23,517 bases of DNA, taken from positions 1 through 23,517 of the forward strand of contig DATLAN010000537.1 in assembly GCA_035527455.1 (NCBI GenBank), written 5' to 3'. This DNA is from DATLAN01 sp035527455 (GTDB taxonomy: Bacteria; Planctomycetota; Planctomycetia; Pirellulales; Thermoguttaceae). Below the pieces are notes generated by a model that was not told where the DNA came from, ran no database searches, and was given only the letters and a program-made list of their open reading frames with translations. Of this stretch, positions 21,222 through 23,517 are shown piece by piece (the first letter of the stretch is position 1; each line of letters starts with the position of its first letter). A program made the position numbers and the translations under genes.

Positions 21222-23144
21222 ATGCTCCCCTCCCTCCTCTCCCTGCTCGCCTTCTGCTGCCTGGCCATGGCGTCATTCGGGCTGGGGCGGCCGATCGTGC
21301 GAGGACTCGGCGTGGGCGCGGAGGACCGGCTGTCGGCTGCCGTGTGGAGCATTGCAGTCGGGTCGATCGCCGCGGGCATGTTGCTGGTAGGGCTCGGCCT
21401 GCTCGGCTCGCTCTACGTCTCGGTGATCGGGGCGATGACCATGGCCGCCTGTTTCTGGGGCCTGGGGGAAGTCCTCCGCGGCTTCCTGGCGGCCGGTGAC
21501 GAGGCCCTGCTGAAGCTGGATGGTTCGCCTGAAGAGCCCGACACGCCTGTGACCCCTTGGGCTTTGCCGGCTCGATGGCTTTCCGGCGGCATTCTTCTTC
21601 TTGCCGGCGTGGCGTGCCTGGGTTCGCTGCTGAGCGCCTTGGCCCCGCCGACCGCCGGCGACGCGCTGTGCTACCACCTGGAACTGCCCAAGCGATTCCT
21701 GGCCGAACACCGGCTGGTCGATTTGCCTTATCACGACAACGCCACGTTCCCGTTGCTGGCCGAGATGTGGTACCTCTGGGCGCTGGCGATCGAGGGCGGC
21801 GTCTGTGCGCAGCTTGTGCATTGGGGTTTGGGGGTCCTGCTGGCGCTGGCCACCGTGGTGCTGGCCACACCGATCCTCGGCCGCCGTTGGGCGTGGGTCG
21901 CCGGTGCGGTGGTCGTGTTGACCCCGGGCATCAACAACCAGATGACCGCCCCGATGAACGACGTCGCCTTGGCCGCCATGACGACGCTCGCTTTGGCGGC
22001 ATGGTGGCAGGCGGTGGTGGCTCAGCGCGGCCGCCGCTGGTTCGTCTTGGCCGGCCTGGCTGCCGGAGCGGCGTTGGGCACCAAACACCTCGCCCTGGTC
22101 TTCGCCGCCGCCTGGGCCGCCACCTGGATCGGTACCGTGCTCCGCCGCGACCGGCAACGCCGCTTATTGTTGCAGGGAGCCGCCGTGGTGGCCGTCGTGG
22201 CGCTGAGCGTCGGAGGGATTTGGTATCTGCGGGCCGCCTGGTATCGCGGCAATCCGGTGTTCCCGTTCCTCAGCGAGGTCTTCCGCACGGGGGATATCGC
22301 GGAGGTCCCACGGCTGGAAACACTGCCGGCGAGCAAATCGCCGCTGGGCCGCGACCCGGTGCAGTTGGCCGTCGCCCCATGGCAAGTCACCATGCACCCG
22401 GAGCGTTTCGGCGGCCGGGGACACCAGTTGGGCGTGCTTCTGCTGGCGGCGCTGCCCGGCTTGTGGTTTTGCCGACGATTGCGAGGATTGGGCATCTTGC
22501 TGGGGGTGGCCGCGGCGTACGGCGTCCTCTGGTTCATGCTCCGGCAGAACGTGCGTTTTCTGTATCCGGCCGTGCCGCCGTTGTGCGTGGCGGCCGTGTG
22601 GGTCTGGATCGAGATGCGCCGTTTTCCCGCGTCGGCGCGCCGCGTTGCCGCCGCTTCCTTCACCGTCGTGCTGATCGCGATGGCGGCCGTTCCTCTGGTT
22701 CGCGCGCGAAAACACCTGGCCGTGGCCGTCGGCATCGAAGACCGCGAGCACTACCTGGTGCGCGAAGAGCCGACCTATCGGGCCGCCGCCGTGGCCAACG
22801 TCCTGCTGGGCCCGGACGACCATATCCTCAGCCAGGACTATCGGGCGTTCTACTTCGACCGCCGCGTCACCCGGGAGAACGTCTACCGCCGCCGCACCCG
22901 TTATGACGAGGATGTGTGCGAGCCTTTGGAATTGGGCCACCGGTTGCGCCGCGCGGGTTTCACGCATCTGCTGCTGGCCGAAACGGTCGCCGGCGAGGGC
23001 ATTCAGTACGACAGCACCTTGAGCCGGCTGGCCGACGCCCAACTGTCCACCCGGGCGACCGACGACCTCTGCAAGCTCACCGAATACCTTTTCGAAGACT
23101 CCGACGGGGCCGTCCGCCGCTATCGGCTGGTGGAACTTCGTTGA
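21222..23144 (+). CDS. GT-C membrane glycosyltransferase (GT39/ArnT-like)
   Basis: 640 residues with about 11-13 membrane helices. The pattern PPTAGDALCYHLELPKRFLAEHRLVDLPYHDNATFPLLAEMWYLWALAIEGG, with the first-loop Asp of APPTAGDALCYH as likely catalytic acid, is that of GT39-type enzymes using a polyprenyl-phosphate sugar (as in PMT, ArnT and related planctomycete proteins). Then alternating helices (VLLALATVVLATPILG, WAWVAGAVVVLTPGIN, LAGLAAGAALGTKHLALVFAAAW). The C-terminal 150 residues (about 490-640) form a soluble domain (EDREHYLVREEPTYRAAAVANVLLG). No ribosome site is seen before the ATG at 21222; the upstream 45 bases are pyrimidine-rich. The enzyme would transfer a sugar on the periplasmic side. 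It is the last member of the glycan locus. Confidence 0.85.
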   Translation: MLPSLLSLLAFCCLAMASFGLGRPIVRGLGVGAEDRLSAAVWSIAVGSIAAGMLLVGLGLLGSLYVSVIGAMTMAACFWGLGEVLRGFLAAGDEALLKLDGSPEEPDTPVTPWALPARWLSGGILLLAGVACLGSLLSALAPPTAGDALCYHLELPKRFLAEHRLVDLPYHDNATFPLLAEMWYLWALAIEGGVCAQLVHWGLGVLLALATVVLATPILGRRWAWVAGAVVVLTPGINNQMTAPMNDVALAAMTTLALAAWWQAVVAQRGRRWFVLAGLAAGAALGTKHLALVFAAAWAATWIGTVLRRDRQRRLLLQGAAVVAVVALSVGGIWYLRAAWYRGNPVFPFLSEVFRTGDIAEVPRLETLPASKSPLGRDPVQLAVAPWQVTMHPERFGGRGHQLGVLLLAALPGLWFCRRLRGLGILLGVAAAYGVLWFMLRQNVRFLYPAVPPLCVAAVWVWIEMRRFPASARRVAAASFTVVLIAMAAVPLVRARKHLAVAVGIEDREHYLVREEPTYRAAAVANVLLGPDDHILSQDYRAFYFDRRVTRENVYRRRTRYDEDVCEPLELGHRLRRAGFTHLLLAETVAGEGIQYDSTLSRLADAQLSTRATDDLCKLTEYLFEDSDGAVRRYRLVELR

Positions 23145-23165
23145 GGTGTGGGTAGAATTGGCTTT

Positions 23166-23516
23166 ATGCCCACCGACCCTCCACGTATCGCCCGGGAAAA
23201 ACGGACCATCCGCGTGATGGCGGGCATCTACTGTCGCGGCCATCACGCGACGAAGGGCGAACTCTGCGCCGAGTGCCGCGAGCTTCTCGACTACGCCTAC
23301 TGCCGATTGGACCGCTGCCCGTACGGCGGCGAGAAACCCACGTGCGGCAAGTGTCCGATCCACTGCTACAAGCCGGCCATGAAAACGAAAGCCAAGGCGG
23401 TGATGCGTTACGCCGGGCCCCGGCTGATGTTCCGGCATCCGATCCTCACGCTCCGCCACTGGCTCGACGAGCGCCGCCGGACGCGCGAAAGACCCGGGAA
23501 ATCGCGCGAGTCGTGA
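23166..23516 (+). CDS. ygbA: YgbA-family Cys-rich protein (nitrous oxide-stimulated promoter family)
   Basis: 116 residues. ATG 23166 is preferred over a GTG at 23148. The family pattern is strong: KRTIRVMAGIYCRGHH, LCAECRELLDYAYCRLDRCPYGGEKPTCGKCPIHCYKP, then AVMRYAGPRLMFRHPILTLRHWLDE. Cysteines 23, 34, 37, 46, 51, 60, 63 and 67 with His26 and His27 could bind metal or an iron-sulfur cluster; that is inference. In E. coli ygbA belongs to the NsrR (nitric oxide) regulon; no NsrR site is looked for here. It starts 21 bases after the GT-C gene and ends at the window edge. Functional link to the glycan locus is not obvious. Confidence 0.85.
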   Translation: MPTDPPRIAREKRTIRVMAGIYCRGHHATKGELCAECRELLDYAYCRLDRCPYGGEKPTCGKCPIHCYKPAMKTKAKAVMRYAGPRLMFRHPILTLRHWLDERRRTRERPGKSRES

Positions 23517-23517
23517 G

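Overview
The window is GC-rich, densely coded bacterial DNA that looks like a planctomycete, probably of the Pirellulales group. This assignment is inferred from gene content and was not tested by a database search. The pointers are a ThuA-like secreted protein, a DUF1080 (3-keto-disaccharide hydrolase) protein, a MotA/TolQ gene followed by two TolR-like single-span proteins, many secreted proteins of unknown role, and dispersed GC-rich palindromes.

Layout. 1-2987 (minus strand): a partial ThuA-like protein, a Pro/Asp-rich repeat lipoprotein with a convincing intrinsic terminator, and a receiver-PAS-PAS-histidine kinase. 3246-5117 (plus): a secreted alpha/beta-hydrolase and a small single-span membrane protein. 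5112-5471: a tandem array of 33 heptamers plus inverted heptamer-like copies and a palindrome. 5500-6174 (minus): a secreted DUF1080 protein. 6509-9890 (plus): an overlapping gene pair, a P-loop ATPase and a TPR protein, which looks like a STAND-type machine split over two genes. 9901-13865 (minus): a MotA/TolQ-like channel subunit and two TolR-like rod proteins. 14243-23144 (plus): a surface-glycan locus with two GT2 enzymes, a CDP-alcohol phosphatidyltransferase, a polysaccharide deacetylase, a GT4, a GT9 (heptosyltransferase type), a possible small membrane protein and a GT-C membrane glycosyltransferase. 23166-23516 (plus): a YgbA-family (nitrous oxide-stimulated promoter) Cys-rich protein.

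How the genes may work together. The glycan genes can be read as one pathway: sugar transfer in the cytoplasm (GT2, GT2, GT4, GT9), trimming by the deacetylase, a membrane-embedded phospho-alcohol transfer, and periplasmic-side sugar transfer by the GT-C enzyme. The stator-like operon is a proton-channel unit with two different rod proteins, of which only one keeps the membrane aspartate. The ATPase/TPR pair lies tail to tail with it, 10 bases apart.

Most notable: (1) the split ATPase/TPR pair with nearly identical 120-base repeats; (2) the asymmetric stator with an aspartate-bearing and an aspartate-less rod protein; (3) a dispersed 26-base palindromic repeat that supplies the stop codons of two neighbouring glycosyltransferase genes and forms a perfect inverted pair elsewhere; (4) a second palindromic family read through as the C-terminus of a GT2; (5) the 33-unit heptamer array whose units differ only by G or C at one position.
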